From Comamonadaceae bacterium (GTDB taxonomy: Bacteria > Pseudomonadota > Gammaproteobacteria > Burkholderiales > Burkholderiaceae_C), in the NCBI GenBank assembly GCA_947371775.1, contig CANBQX010000001.1, forward strand, positions 1-53,403: a stretch of DNA of 53,403 bases. The letters are read 5' to 3'. Below, one piece after another: positions 1 through 8,872 of this stretch. Within the stretch, counting starts at the first letter, position 1. Each line of letters starts with the position of its first letter. A program made the translations under genes and the position numbers. Under the pieces are notes generated by a model. That model ran no database searches, was not told the origin of the DNA, and saw only the letters and a program-made list of their open reading frames with translations.

Positions 1-16
1 GCCTCTGCGCTGGCGA

Positions 17-1360
17 CTATTTCGCGAGCAATGCGTTGACCGGCTGCAGGTCGGCTTCGGCCAAGGTGCCGCTGGCTTGGCGCAAACGCAGGCTGCCCAT
101 CAGCACGTCATAGCGCGCCTTGGACAATTTGGCTTTGGTATCAAAGACCTGGCTTTGCGCGTTGAGCACATCGATGTTGATACGCACACCCACTTGGTAG
201 CCCAGCTTGTTGGCGTCCAAAGCACTTTGGCTGGACATATCGGCGGCTTCAAAGGCCTTGACCTGGCCCAGCCCCGACTCCACACCGTAAAACGCAGCAC
301 GTGTGCCCTGTGCCACCGCGCGCTGGGTTGACGCCAAATCCGCGCGGGCTTTTTCCTCCAAAGAGACCGTTTCTTTCTCACGGTTTTGAATGGCATAGCC
401 CGCAAACAGCGGCAAGGTGAAGTTCACACCAATGGACGTTGCATTGCTGCCGTAGTTGGTTCCGAGGGTGGCAGATCCATTGTTGGTAGCCGCTTGGTAG
501 CCTGCCACCAGGTCAAGGGTTGGCAAATGACCCGCACGGGCTTTGCGCGTTTCAAGCTGCGCGATGTCCAAGGCCACTTGCAGCTGTTTGATTGCCGGGT
601 GCTCTGACTGGGAACGGCTGACCCAGGCGTCCACGTCGGTCGCTGCAAACGTTTCTAAGGCCACCGGCTCCACCAGCGGCTTGGGCTGTGCGGTCTGTTG
701 GCCCACCAGGTTTGCTAACGCCAGTTTCTTGACGCGCAGGTCGTTGTCGGCCGCAATTTCCTGGGCTGTGACCAGGTCGAAGCGCGCCTGGGCTTCGCGG
801 GTATCGGTGATCGTTGCAGTGCCGACTTCGAAATTGCGCTTGGCGGAGGCGAGCTGCTCTTGCACCGCCGCCTTTTGGGCCTTGACAAAGGCGAGGCTGT
901 CGGTCGATGTCAGCACATCGAAATAGGCCTGGCTCAGGCGCACGATCAGGTCTTGCTCAGCGGCTTTGAGGGCCGCAGTGGCCTGGTCATTGGCACGCAG
1001 GCTTTGTTGGTAACTCGCATCGTCCGCGGGGTGGTACAGCGGGTGCGAAGCGCTGATACCTATGGTTTGCGTCGTGTAGCCGCGATCGTTCGAGCCAGCG
1101 CCTGGCATCGATTTGCTCTCGTAATTGGAGCCCGAATAAGCTGAAGACAGGCCTACTTTGGGCAGCACCAGCGCACGCGCCTGGTCCGCTTTGTAGAGCG
1201 TGGCGTCGTACTGGGCTTTGGCCGATTGGTAGCTCGCGTCGTAGGCCCGCGCAGCGGTGTAGAGGTCTACCAGGCTTTGTGCCTGTGCAGAGGCACCTAA
1301 GCCCAGTGCAAGCAGCAGAGGCAGGAGGCGGAACTGGGGGCGAAATGGAATGCTGGACAT
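17..1360 (-). CDS. tolC: TolC family outer-membrane efflux channel
   Basis: A 447-residue outer membrane factor of the TolC type, which forms a trimeric barrel and periplasmic tunnel for tripartite efflux or type I secretion. Residues 1-28 look like a Sec signal peptide (basic start, Leu-rich core, Ala-x-Ala cleavage region ending SAQAQS). The mature start SLVDLYTAARAYDASY and the two internally similar helical halves, with long Ala/Gln-rich coiled stretches, match TolC. It is the last visible gene of a minus-strand operon that begins with tetR at 7567 and includes RND adaptor and permease genes, so it probably supplies their outer membrane exit. Pcm and rhodanese genes lie between it and the pump. 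The start is the ATG just before the signal peptide. Confidence 0.93.
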   Translation of the reverse strand: MSSIPFRPQFRLLPLLLALGLGASAQAQSLVDLYTAARAYDASYQSAKAQYDATLYKADQARALVLPKVGLSSAYSGSNYESKSMPGAGSNDRGYTTQTIGISASHPLYHPADDASYQQSLRANDQATAALKAAEQDLIVRLSQAYFDVLTSTDSLAFVKAQKAAVQEQLASAKRNFEVGTATITDTREAQARFDLVTAQEIAADNDLRVKKLALANLVGQQTAQPKPLVEPVALETFAATDVDAWVSRSQSEHPAIKQLQVALDIAQLETRKARAGHLPTLDLVAGYQAATNNGSATLGTNYGSNATSIGVNFTLPLFAGYAIQNREKETVSLEEKARADLASTQRAVAQGTRAAFYGVESGLGQVKAFEAADMSSQSALDANKLGYQVGVRINIDVLNAQSQVFDTKAKLSKARYDVLMGSLRLRQASGTLAEADLQPVNALLAK

Positions 1361-1430
1361 AGGGGAGTCTCTGGTGAAGGAAGTCGTGTCTTAGGCGAAC
1401 GGGGATGGAGCTTGCAGTCGGCGTAAAAAA

Positions 1431-1793
1431 TCAATAGCGGGCCACAGCCGGATCCACTTGCAGGGACCAGGCATCGATGCCACCGGCAATATTGCTGACC
1501 TCGGCAAAGCCGTTGCTCACCAGAAAGCGGGCAACCTGCATGCTGCGGGCTCCGTGGTGGCACAGGCAGGCAATCGGCTGGTCGGGATCCAGCTCGTTCA
1601 AGCGGGCGGGCAATTGCCCCATGGGAATGGCGACCCATTGAAACCCCAATTGCGCCGCACTGGGTGCGATGCTGGCCCATTGCAGCTCGTGCGGCTCGCG
1701 CACGTCCAAGACGACCGGGCGGTCCAGCGGGTGCGACAGGGCTACGCTGGCGATCCAGCGCGCAAAGTCGGACGGTGCAATGTGGTCGATCAT
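1431..1793 (-). CDS. Single-domain rhodanese-like protein
   Basis: About 120 residues forming one rhodanese fold: VVLDVREPHEL near residues 27-37, then the active-site loop CHHGARS with the persulfide-forming Cys at about residue 78, and a C-terminal NIAGGIDAW typical of GlpE/PspE-type sulfurtransferases. It is probably a cytoplasmic sulfane-sulfur carrier; the acceptor cannot be read from sequence. I chose the ATG at 1793; an in-frame TTG at 1811 would add six residues. It sits 27 bases after pcm and 70 bases before tolC on the same strand, so it is likely co-transcribed. In my recollection pcm, rhodanese and tolC are neighbours in many Comamonadaceae. Confidence 0.88.
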   Translation of the reverse strand: MIDHIAPSDFARWIASVALSHPLDRPVVLDVREPHELQWASIAPSAAQLGFQWVAIPMGQLPARLNELDPDQPIACLCHHGARSMQVARFLVSNGFAEVSNIAGGIDAWSLQVDPAVARY

Positions 1794-1820
1794 CCCAGGC
1801 ACGGCTCGCAACAGGTGCGC

Positions 1821-2483
1821 TTAAAAGTGGAATTGCGAGTGTTCTGCAAAACCGTGCAGGCGATCGGCATTGGCGTCCCACAGCTTGGTGGTGCGCACAT
1901 CGGTGGCTCCCACGCGGGTGACCAGTGTCGCGCTCATGATGGGTTTGTCGCCAACAATGGAAATCAGGCGTCCGCCCACGGCGAGCTGGTCGAGCAGGTG
2001 CTGGGGAACTTCAGCGACCGAGCCGCTTAGCAAAATGGCATCAAACGGGCCTTCGCCGCGCAGGGGTTTGGCACCGTCGGCCACGCGCACTTCGGCGTTG
2101 TGCACGCCGGCCCGCTGCAGGTTGGCGCGGGCGGTGGCAGCCAATTCGGGCTGAGTTTCAAGTGACAACACACTGGCAGCCCGGCGTGCCAGCAGGGCCG
2201 TCAGGTAACCCGAGCCGGTGCCGATTTCGAGCACGCGCTCATGCGACTGCACTTGCAGGTCTTGCAGCAGACGCGCTTGCAGACGCGGCGCGAGCATCGA
2301 TTCTCCGTGCCCGATGGACACTTCCATATCGGCAAAGGCCAGCGCGCGCTGCGCCTCAGGCACAAACTCCTCGCGGGCGACCTCGGCCAGCAAGCCCAAA
2401 ATTTCGGTGTCCAGCACGTTCCACGGCCGGATCTGTTGTTCGATCATGTTGAATCGGGCTTGGGCGACATTGCTAAGGTTCAT
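1821..2483 (-). CDS. pcm: Protein-L-isoaspartate O-methyltransferase
   Basis: About 220 residues. It uses S-adenosylmethionine to methylate L-isoaspartyl residues, starting repair of aged proteins. The N-terminal MIEQQIRPWNVLD and REEFVPE segments and SAM motif I (VLEIGTGSGYLTALLA, around residues 80-95) are diagnostic. The C-terminal part (DAILLSGSVAEVPQHLLDQL, VGGRLISIVG) completes the Rossmann methyltransferase fold. The start is the ATG at 2483, giving MNLSNVAQARFNMIEQQ; an upstream TTG at 2525 would add 14 residues unlike the family. It lies 44 bases downstream of the RND permease stop, inside the efflux operon. Confidence 0.93.
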   Translation of the reverse strand: MNLSNVAQARFNMIEQQIRPWNVLDTEILGLLAEVAREEFVPEAQRALAFADMEVSIGHGESMLAPRLQARLLQDLQVQSHERVLEIGTGSGYLTALLARRAASVLSLETQPELAATARANLQRAGVHNAEVRVADGAKPLRGEGPFDAILLSGSVAEVPQHLLDQLAVGGRLISIVGDKPIMSATLVTRVGATDVRTTKLWDANADRLHGFAEHSQFHF

Positions 2484-2527
2484 ACAGCGTCTCACTGGTT
2501 TATCGGGTAAAGGAAATAGCGCCAATT

Positions 2528-5500
2528 TTACTGGTGGGGTGTGTCAGACGATGCTTGCCCGGCGCCCAGCCCCAAAATTTTGCGCCCCCACTGCGCCAGA
2601 TCATCCATGTAGCAGTACACCACCGGCACCACGACCAGCGTCAGCAGTGAAGAGGTGATAACGCCGCCGATCACGGCCTGGCCCATGGGCGCACGCATTT
2701 CTGAGCCCTCGGTCAAGGCAAAAGCCAGCGGAATCATGCCGAACACCATGGCCAGCGTGGTCATCAAAATCGGGCGCAGCCGCACTTTGGCTGCCAGCAG
2801 CAAGGCGGCATTGCGGTCCAGGCCCGGCACCAAACTGCCATCGGCTGCGACACTGGGTTCGCGCGAACGAATGGCAAAGTCGACCAGCAAGATCGCGTTT
2901 TTGGTGACCAAGCCCATCAGCATGATGACGCCAATCACCGAAAACATCGACAAGGTGGAATTGAACATCATCAGCGCCAGCACCACGCCAATCAGCGTCA
3001 GCGGCAGGGCGGTCATCAGTGCCATGGGCTGCAAGAAGCTTTTGAACTGGCTGGCCAGAATCATGTAAATGAACACGATGGCCAGTGCCAATGCCGATAT
3101 GGCGTAGCCAAAGGCTTCGGCCATGTCTTTGGTCGAACCGCTGAACTTGTAGCTGTAGCCTTGGGGCAAGGCGATCTGGTCCATCACCTTTTTGATGTCA
3201 GCCGATACCTCGCCCGCAGAGCGGCCGGACACGTTGGCGCTGATGGCGACTTCGCGCGTCATATCGCGGCGGTTGATTTGGTTGGAGCCGGTGCTCTCGG
3301 CGACGGTGGCGACCTGGTTCAGCCGAACAATGCGGGTGCTTCCATCAGCAGCGCTTGTAAGGGCGAAGGGGATCCGTTCCAGGTCTTGTGGTGTGTTGCG
3401 CGCTTCGGGTTGGAGCCTGACGTTGATGTCATAGGTTTGGTCGTCGGGTGCGCGCCAGTTGCCCACGGTTTGACCGGCCACCAAGGTGCGCAGACTGGTG
3501 CCAATTTGCGCCACGCTGAGTCCCAGGTCCGATGCCGCGTCGCGGCGCACCGCCACATTGAGCGTCGGTTTGTTGGGCTTGAAGCTGGAATCCAAATCCA
3601 CCAGGCCGGGCACATTTTTCAGCTGAACCAGGGCGGTTTGGGTCAGGCGCTCCAGCGTGGGGGTGTCTGCCCCTTGGATCGAAAACAAAATTTGCTTGCT
3701 GCCGCCGACCGAGTCCATCAGGCCGATGTGGGTCACGGTGATGCCCGGCACTTCTTGCAGGCGCTTGCGCAATTTGACCGACATTTGATCAATGCTGAGA
3801 TTGCGTTCCTTGCGGTCCACCATGCGGATGTAAATGCTGGCGTACATCTTGCCCTGCGCATTGCCGGTGTTGATGGTTGCCAGCGTGTACTTCACTTCGG
3901 GGAAGGCGCGGACGATGGCCTCGACCTGCCGCGCCTTGGCCTCGGTCACCTCCAGCGAGGTGCCGGTGGGGGTGTTGAAGTTCAGCGTGGTCTCCGAAAA
4001 ATCTGACTTGGGCACGAACTCCGTGCCCAGCAAAGGCACCATCGCCACACTGAGCACGAAGACGCCCACTGCCAACAGCACGGTCTTGACCTTGTGCACC
4101 AAGGCCCAGGCCAGGATGCCTTGGTAGCCATCGGCCAAAGACTCGGTCGTGCGTTCAAACCAGCCCGTGATGCGGCCCAAGGTGCGGTCGTAGAGGGTGA
4201 TGGGCGGGCCGCGCCGGCTGTGGTGCTCCACCGCCGGGTCGTGCCAGATGCTCGACAGCATTGGGTCCAGGGTAAAGCTGACAAACATGGATATCAGCAC
4301 AGCGGCCACGATGGTCAGACCAAACTCGTGGAAGAACTTGCCGATGATGCCGCCCATGAAACCAATGGGCAAAAACACCGCGACGATCGACAGGGTGGTG
4401 GCCAGCACCGCCAGACCAATTTCCTGGGTGCCATCGAGCGCCGCTTGGAAGGGCGTTTTGCCCAATTGCACATGGCGCACGATGTTTTCCCGCACCACGA
4501 TGGCGTCATCGATCAGCAGACCCACGCACAGGCTCAGGGCCATCATGGTGATCATGTTGATGGTGAAGCCGAACACGTACATGAAGAAAAAGGTGCCGAT
4601 CAAGGCAATGGGCAGCGTCAGCCCAGTAATCACCGTGGAGCGCCAGGAGTTCAGGAACAGGAACACGATCAAGACGGTGAGCAGCGCCCCTTCGATCAAG
4701 GTGCGGCGCACGTTGTCCACCGAGACACGAATTTGCCGTGATCCATCGGTGATCGGCGCCAATTTGATGCCGGGCGGCAGTTGCTTTTGAACTTCCGCCA
4801 AGGTTTTTTGCAGACCGTCGACCACCGCAATGGTGTTCTCGTCTTGCATTTTTTGCACGGTAAGCATGAGTGTGCGCTCGCCGTTGTACAGCGCCAGGCT
4901 GTCGATTTCCTGTGCACCATCGCGCACCTGGGCGAGTTGGCCGACCCGCACCGCTGCACCGTTTTTGCGCGCCACGATGATGTTGGCAAAGTCTTCCGGG
5001 CGTTGCACGCGCGCCGCGATTTGGATGGTGCGCTCTTGCTGTAGGGAACGAATGCTGCCGACCGGCAGGTCTTGGTTTTCATTGCGCACCGCGTTGGCCA
5101 CCTGGTCGGGTGTGATGCCAAACGACTCCAAGGCTTTGGGGTCGAGGTAAATATTGATTTCGCGCTTGGTGCCGCCCACGATGGTGGCAGAACCCACGCC
5201 GCGCACGTTCTCCAGCCGCTTTTTAAACACCTGGTCGGCCCAGTTGGTCATTTCTACGGCGCTCAGACGGGGTGCGCCCGCGCTGGTGTCTGGCAACACA
5301 GCGACCGACCAGACCGCCTTGGCAGACGGGTCAAAGCGCAACACGCGGGGCTCTTTGACCTCGGTGCGAAGCAGGGGTTTGACCGAGGCGACTTTTTCGC
5401 GCACATCGTCTGCCGCTTTGCGGCCATCGATGTGCAGACCAAATTCGATCACCACCACCGATTGTCCCTCGTAGCTGCGCGAGGTCAGGGCGTTGATGCC

Positions 5501-5725
5501 GGCGATGGAATTGACGCCTTCCTCCATTTTTTTGGAGACTTCGCTCTCCACAATTTCAGGCGATGCTCCGGGATATTCGGTGATGACCACCACCACGGGA
5601 AAGTCGATATTGGGAAACTGGTCGACCTGCAGGCGCTGCAACGAAAAAACGCCCAGCACCATCAGTGCCACCATCATCATGGTGGCGAACACCGGGTTGT
5701 GGATGCTGACGCGTGTGAACCACAT
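2528..5725 (-). CDS. RND efflux pump inner-membrane permease (HAE1/AcrB type)
   Basis: A 1065-residue resistance-nodulation-division permease, the proton-driven inner-membrane pump of a tripartite exporter. A TM helix near residues 10-30 is followed by a large periplasmic loop, then TM2-6 (about 340-480), a second loop and TM8-12 (about 880-1040), the usual duplicated layout. The TM4 proton-relay pair is present as Asp406-Asp407 in GLLIDDAIVV. The QVDQFPNIDFPVVVV start and MEEGVNSIAGI segment are typical of the AcrB/MdtBC-like group; the exported substrate cannot be assigned. The start is 3 bases after the adaptor stop, so translation is probably coupled. Confidence 0.95.
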   Translation of the reverse strand: MWFTRVSIHNPVFATMMMVALMVLGVFSLQRLQVDQFPNIDFPVVVVITEYPGASPEIVESEVSKKMEEGVNSIAGINALTSRSYEGQSVVVIEFGLHIDGRKAADDVREKVASVKPLLRTEVKEPRVLRFDPSAKAVWSVAVLPDTSAGAPRLSAVEMTNWADQVFKKRLENVRGVGSATIVGGTKREINIYLDPKALESFGITPDQVANAVRNENQDLPVGSIRSLQQERTIQIAARVQRPEDFANIIVARKNGAAVRVGQLAQVRDGAQEIDSLALYNGERTLMLTVQKMQDENTIAVVDGLQKTLAEVQKQLPPGIKLAPITDGSRQIRVSVDNVRRTLIEGALLTVLIVFLFLNSWRSTVITGLTLPIALIGTFFFMYVFGFTINMITMMALSLCVGLLIDDAIVVRENIVRHVQLGKTPFQAALDGTQEIGLAVLATTLSIVAVFLPIGFMGGIIGKFFHEFGLTIVAAVLISMFVSFTLDPMLSSIWHDPAVEHHSRRGPPITLYDRTLGRITGWFERTTESLADGYQGILAWALVHKVKTVLLAVGVFVLSVAMVPLLGTEFVPKSDFSETTLNFNTPTGTSLEVTEAKARQVEAIVRAFPEVKYTLATINTGNAQGKMYASIYIRMVDRKERNLSIDQMSVKLRKRLQEVPGITVTHIGLMDSVGGSKQILFSIQGADTPTLERLTQTALVQLKNVPGLVDLDSSFKPNKPTLNVAVRRDAASDLGLSVAQIGTSLRTLVAGQTVGNWRAPDDQTYDINVRLQPEARNTPQDLERIPFALTSAADGSTRIVRLNQVATVAESTGSNQINRRDMTREVAISANVSGRSAGEVSADIKKVMDQIALPQGYSYKFSGSTKDMAEAFGYAISALALAIVFIYMILASQFKSFLQPMALMTALPLTLIGVVLALMMFNSTLSMFSVIGVIMLMGLVTKNAILLVDFAIRSREPSVAADGSLVPGLDRNAALLLAAKVRLRPILMTTLAMVFGMIPLAFALTEGSEMRAPMGQAVIGGVITSSLLTLVVVPVVYCYMDDLAQWGRKILGLGAGQASSDTPHQ

Positions 5726-5728
5726 AAC

Positions 5729-6862
5729 TTACTTTGCGCCCGCAGCCAGGCTGACTTCGGTGTTGGCCTGCACCGGGCCCACGCCGCCAATGAGCACCAC
5801 AGTGCCTTGCGGCACACCCGTCACCGCCACCATGGTTTGCTCACCTTGCGCACCCCGTGTGCCCAAAGTGACCGGCACATGCTGCACGCGTCCATTGACG
5901 ACAGCTTGCACATACGGCTGCGGTTTGTCCGTGCGCACGGCACTCAGCGGAAGGGCCGGTGCGCTCACCGTGCCCGTCGCAAGCAAGCCTTCGGCATACA
6001 GACCCTGTCGCAAGGCATCGGTGCTCGCAATCGTCAGGTAGACCAGCACCGCGCGGCTGCCCGTGGTGGCGGTGGGGTTGATGCGAGCCACCTTGGCGGC
6101 GACCGGGTTCGCCGCGCCATCAAAACGCAGGGAGGCACTTTGCCCCACGCGCACTTGCATGGCGTCTGCCACGGCGATGGTGGATTCGAGTTCCAGTCGA
6201 CGCAGATCCACGATTTCCAAAATGCGGGCATCCACCGACACGCGTTCGCCGTTTTGTGCCAAGCGCTGCGAGACCTGCCCGGCAATGGGTGCGCGCAGCA
6301 CCGCATCGTCCAGAGATTTTTGCAGTACTTCGACACCGGCCTGCGCCGCCAGATAACTGGCTTGGGCGGCAGCCAAGGTGGAGGCCGATGCTTCCAAACT
6401 GGTTTTAGAAATAAAGCCCTGGTCGACCAGTGAGCGGTTGTTGTCATTGCTGCGCTGGGCAATCTCGACCTGCGCTTTGGCGGCTTGTGCCTGTTGTTGG
6501 GCTTGGCGCAAGCGGGCGACAAACTCGGTGCTGTCCACCCGGGCCACGATTTGTCCGGCTTTGACGAAATCACCCTCGCGCAGCTGCAAGTCTTGCAATT
6601 CACCGGCCACACGGGCTTTGACAAATGCCGAATCCACCGCTTTGGTCTGGCCAGAAATGGGCAGTCCTTGGGACAGTTGCAGGGTCTGCACGGTCACCAC
6701 ATCGCTGGGTGCCAATTGCATCGCGAGCCTGTTTTTCTGATCTTCTTGCTGCGCTTCAATCAGTTGCTTTTGTTGTTTTCGCGATTGGTAGGTGTGCCAT
6801 CCGCCGGCGGCAAGAGCGCCGACGGTCGCCGCCAGCAAGATCCATTTGAGTGGGAGTTTCAT
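5729..6862 (-). CDS. RND efflux periplasmic adaptor (membrane fusion protein)
   Basis: A 377-residue HlyD/AcrA-type adaptor linking the RND permease to the outer-membrane channel. Residues 5-25 form an N-terminal signal anchor (PLKWILLAATVGALAAGGW); I see no lipobox Cys. A lipoyl/barrel-sandwich half (around 65-110, FVKARVAGELQDLQLREGDFV) leads into an alpha hairpin rich in Ala/Gln (115-185), then the second lipoyl half (LRAPIAGQVSQRLAQNGERV) and beta-barrel domains. The gene lies 12 bases after tetR and 3 bases before the permease on the same strand, the expected order for an adaptor-permease pair. Confidence 0.95.
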   Translation of the reverse strand: MKLPLKWILLAATVGALAAGGWHTYQSRKQQKQLIEAQQEDQKNRLAMQLAPSDVVTVQTLQLSQGLPISGQTKAVDSAFVKARVAGELQDLQLREGDFVKAGQIVARVDSTEFVARLRQAQQQAQAAKAQVEIAQRSNDNNRSLVDQGFISKTSLEASASTLAAAQASYLAAQAGVEVLQKSLDDAVLRAPIAGQVSQRLAQNGERVSVDARILEIVDLRRLELESTIAVADAMQVRVGQSASLRFDGAANPVAAKVARINPTATTGSRAVLVYLTIASTDALRQGLYAEGLLATGTVSAPALPLSAVRTDKPQPYVQAVVNGRVQHVPVTLGTRGAQGEQTMVAVTGVPQGTVVLIGGVGPVQANTEVSLAAGAK

Positions 6863-6874
6863 TGAAATGGCGCC

Positions 6875-7567
6875 TTAGGGCGCTGTTGCGGAGTCAGGAG
6901 GGGTATTGGCGGTGCGCACACCCATGCCATACAAAAGAACGTCGATTTGTTTGTCTAAAAACGCGGGGCCATCCAAGGCCATGGCGCCAGACAAACCAGG
7001 CGCGCTGTTCCACAGCATCAGAAACAAAATCGGAGCGAGCAGCGTGTACACGCTGTGGGTGGAGACGGGGCCATGCAATTCGCCGCGCTGCACGCCGCGC
7101 TCCAGTACCCGCGAGATCACCTGGCAAGCGGGGTCAATGACCTCCGTGCGGTAGAACTCCGCCAGCTCCGGAAATTGCCGTCCCTCGCTCACCATGAGTT
7201 TGCAAATGCCTGCGCTGTGTGTGGCGCCCACGCGGGCCCACCACGCCGCCATAAAACCGCGCATCAAGGACTCGGTGCTACCGGTGTAGCTGTCCAGTGC
7301 CACGTTGAATTCAGAGAATTGCCCGGCGATGTTTTCGCGCACCACCGCTTTGAAGAGTTCTTCTTTGGAGCCGAAATACAAAAACAAGGTGCCCTTGGAT
7401 ACCCCTGCGCGCTTGGCCACGTCTTCGGCCTTGGTGGCGGCGAAGCCTTGCTCGACGAACAGCGCAAGGGCCGCATCGAGCAGCTCTCGGGGGCGCGCGT
7501 CTTTGCGCCGCTCGCGCTTGGGGGCAGCGGGGCAGGCGAGGTCTCGAAGGCGGGTGCGGAGGTTCAT
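6875..7567 (-). CDS. TetR/AcrR family transcriptional regulator
   Basis: A 230-residue TetR-family repressor, first gene of the efflux operon. The N-terminal helix-turn-helix is clear at about residues 44-63 (TKAEDVAKRAGVSKGTLFLY) followed by FGSKEELFKAV, a family hallmark. The remaining helical domain, with MRGFMAAWW and LAPILFLMLWNSAPG, is a ligand-binding core of the AcrR/TetR_C type. Its start codon lies 5 bases from a 20-bp imperfect palindrome that overlaps a good promoter, so it probably represses itself and the pump genes until a pump substrate binds. No clear Shine-Dalgarno sequence precedes the ATG. Confidence 0.93.
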   Translation of the reverse strand: MNLRTRLRDLACPAAPKRERRKDARPRELLDAALALFVEQGFAATKAEDVAKRAGVSKGTLFLYFGSKEELFKAVVRENIAGQFSEFNVALDSYTGSTESLMRGFMAAWWARVGATHSAGICKLMVSEGRQFPELAEFYRTEVIDPACQVISRVLERGVQRGELHGPVSTHSVYTLLAPILFLMLWNSAPGLSGAMALDGPAFLDKQIDVLLYGMGVRTANTPPDSATAP

Positions 7568-7571
7568 GTTT

Positions 7572-7591
7572 TACTGACTGGCAGGTTAGTA
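7572..7591. promoter_or_regulatory. Putative TetR operator (imperfect palindrome)
   Basis: Arms TACTGAC and GTTAGTA (6 of 7 positions complementary) are separated by TGGCAG. The site overlaps the last base of the -10 hexamer and the predicted transcription start of the tetR promoter, ending 4 bases before the tetR ATG. Position and symmetry fit a TetR-family operator; binding is inferred. Confidence 0.6.
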
Positions 7592-7619
7592 GTGTAGGTC
7601 TGCGCCCCCGGTGAGTCAA
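7591..7619 (-). promoter_or_regulatory. Sigma70-type promoter for the tetR-RND-pcm-tolC operon
   Basis: Read on the minus strand, TTGACT (7619-7614) and TACACT (7596-7591) are separated by 17 bp. The predicted start near 7584 gives a leader of about 17 bases before tetR. Confidence 0.65.
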
Positions 7620-7731
7620 CGTGGCCCCCATGTCCCTGAGGTAAAGTTGCCGTGGATTTGCGCACTTTATGCAGGGGAAACCCGGGCGGCTTATGCTCGC
7701 GTTCTCTACAGGTCAACCTAAGCCCATCACC

Positions 7732-8274
7732 ATGCAACATTCCACCCAAACCCTCGCCCTGGGCGCTGGCTGCTTCTGGTGCAGCGAATCGGTCTATCTG
7801 CAAGTGCGCGGCATGCAGTTGGTGGAATCCGGCTACTGCAATGGCCACCTGCCCGACCCCAGCTATGACGATGTGTGCACAGGCACCAGCGGGCACAACG
7901 AAGTGGTCAAGCTCGAATTCGACACTTCGGTGATCAGCGTGCGCGAAGTGCTGGAGATTTTTTTCCTGATCCACGACCCCACCACCCTGAATCGCCAAGG
8001 GCACGACGTGGGCACCCAGTACCGCAGCGGCATCTACTGCACCACGCCCGAACAACTGGAAGTCGCCCAAACACTGGTCGCGGAAGTGAATGCCAGCGGC
8101 GTCTATGCCGATCCCATCGTCACTGAAGTGCAGATGCTGAAGAACTATGCCCGCGCCGAGGAGTACCACCAAAACTTCTTTGCCCGCAACCCTACGCAGG
8201 GCTATTGCGTGGCGGTGGCTGCGCCCAAGGTGGCGAAATTCCGCAAGACCTTTGCCCGTTTGGCCAAGGCCTAG
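7732..8274 (+). CDS. msrA: Peptide-methionine (S)-S-oxide reductase
   Basis: A 180-residue MsrA that reduces methionine-S-sulfoxide in proteins and free methionine. The catalytic motif GCFWC is at residues 13-17 with the nucleophilic Cys14. Further family blocks are VESGYCNGH, YDDVCTGTSGHNEVV, FFLIHDPTTLNRQGHDVGTQYRSGIY and YHQNF. The C-terminal GYC supplies a probable resolving Cys. The ATG at 7732 is chosen because the motif then sits at the usual distance; an upstream in-frame ATG at 7669 would add 21 unrelated residues. It is divergent from tetR and is followed by a DUF3299 gene after 24 bases. Confidence 0.95.
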   Translation: MQHSTQTLALGAGCFWCSESVYLQVRGMQLVESGYCNGHLPDPSYDDVCTGTSGHNEVVKLEFDTSVISVREVLEIFFLIHDPTTLNRQGHDVGTQYRSGIYCTTPEQLEVAQTLVAEVNASGVYADPIVTEVQMLKNYARAEEYHQNFFARNPTQGYCVAVAAPKVAKFRKTFARLAKA

Positions 8275-8298
8275 GTATTTTTTTGACAGGAGGCATCC

Positions 8299-8859
8299 AT
8301 GCCTGCAACTCTCTCTTCAAATCCACATCTCAACCTGGCCGCTCATGCACTCGCTGTGTGCCTTGGCGCGGCGGTGGCCTTGTCAGTGCCCCGTCCAGCA
8401 CAGGCCCAATTGAGCGCACCGGTGGGTGAGGGCGTCATTCCCCAGGGCAGCGGCGCGGGTTACCACAGCCCCAACAGCCCCTTTGCGCCCTTGGCCGAAC
8501 GCAGCGACGTTCTGCCATGGTCGCTGCTGACGGCGGTCAAAACCAAGGCGGATAAAAACCACGTGTTGCCGGTGTTCAGCGCCAACTTGCAGGCACTGAA
8601 TCAAAAAAATCAACGGGTGCAGGGATTCATGATGCCCTTGGATCCCGGCGAAAAACAGAAGCACTTTATTGTGAGTTCCGTGCCCCTGACCTGCGCGTTT
8701 TGCCTGCCGGGCGGTCCGGAAAGCATGGTGGAGGTGCGTACCAAAACGCCGGTGCGTTACACCTTGGAACCTGTGGTCATTGAAGGCAAGTTCGCGGTGC
8801 TTGCCGACGACCCCTATGGCCTGTACTACCGGATGACGGACGCAACGGCCGTCAAGTAG
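8299..8859 (+). CDS. DUF3299-like exported protein
   Basis: A 186-residue exported protein. A long signal peptide ends at about residue 34 (ALSVPRPAQAQ), and an excellent AGGAGG lies at 8288-8293. The mature part contains the DUF3299 pattern: VLPVFSANLQALNQKNQRVQGFMMPLD, then FIVSSVPLTCAFCLPGGPESMVEV with a CxxC (CAFC), then VVIEGKFAVL and YGLYYRM. Function is unknown; the CxxC in a periplasmic protein could bind metal or carry a disulfide, which is inference. It follows msrA closely and may be co-transcribed; it converges on pdxH with 13 bases between. Confidence 0.8.
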   Translation: MPATLSSNPHLNLAAHALAVCLGAAVALSVPRPAQAQLSAPVGEGVIPQGSGAGYHSPNSPFAPLAERSDVLPWSLLTAVKTKADKNHVLPVFSANLQALNQKNQRVQGFMMPLDPGEKQKHFIVSSVPLTCAFCLPGGPESMVEVRTKTPVRYTLEPVVIEGKFAVLADDPYGLYYRMTDATAVK

Positions 8860-8872
8860 CCCGCCTCGGCGC

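Noticed and set aside
5072..6433. A 453-codon open frame on the plus strand opposite the RND permease and adaptor
   Set aside because: His/Gly-rich translation without motifs, spanning the junction of two strongly supported minus-strand genes.
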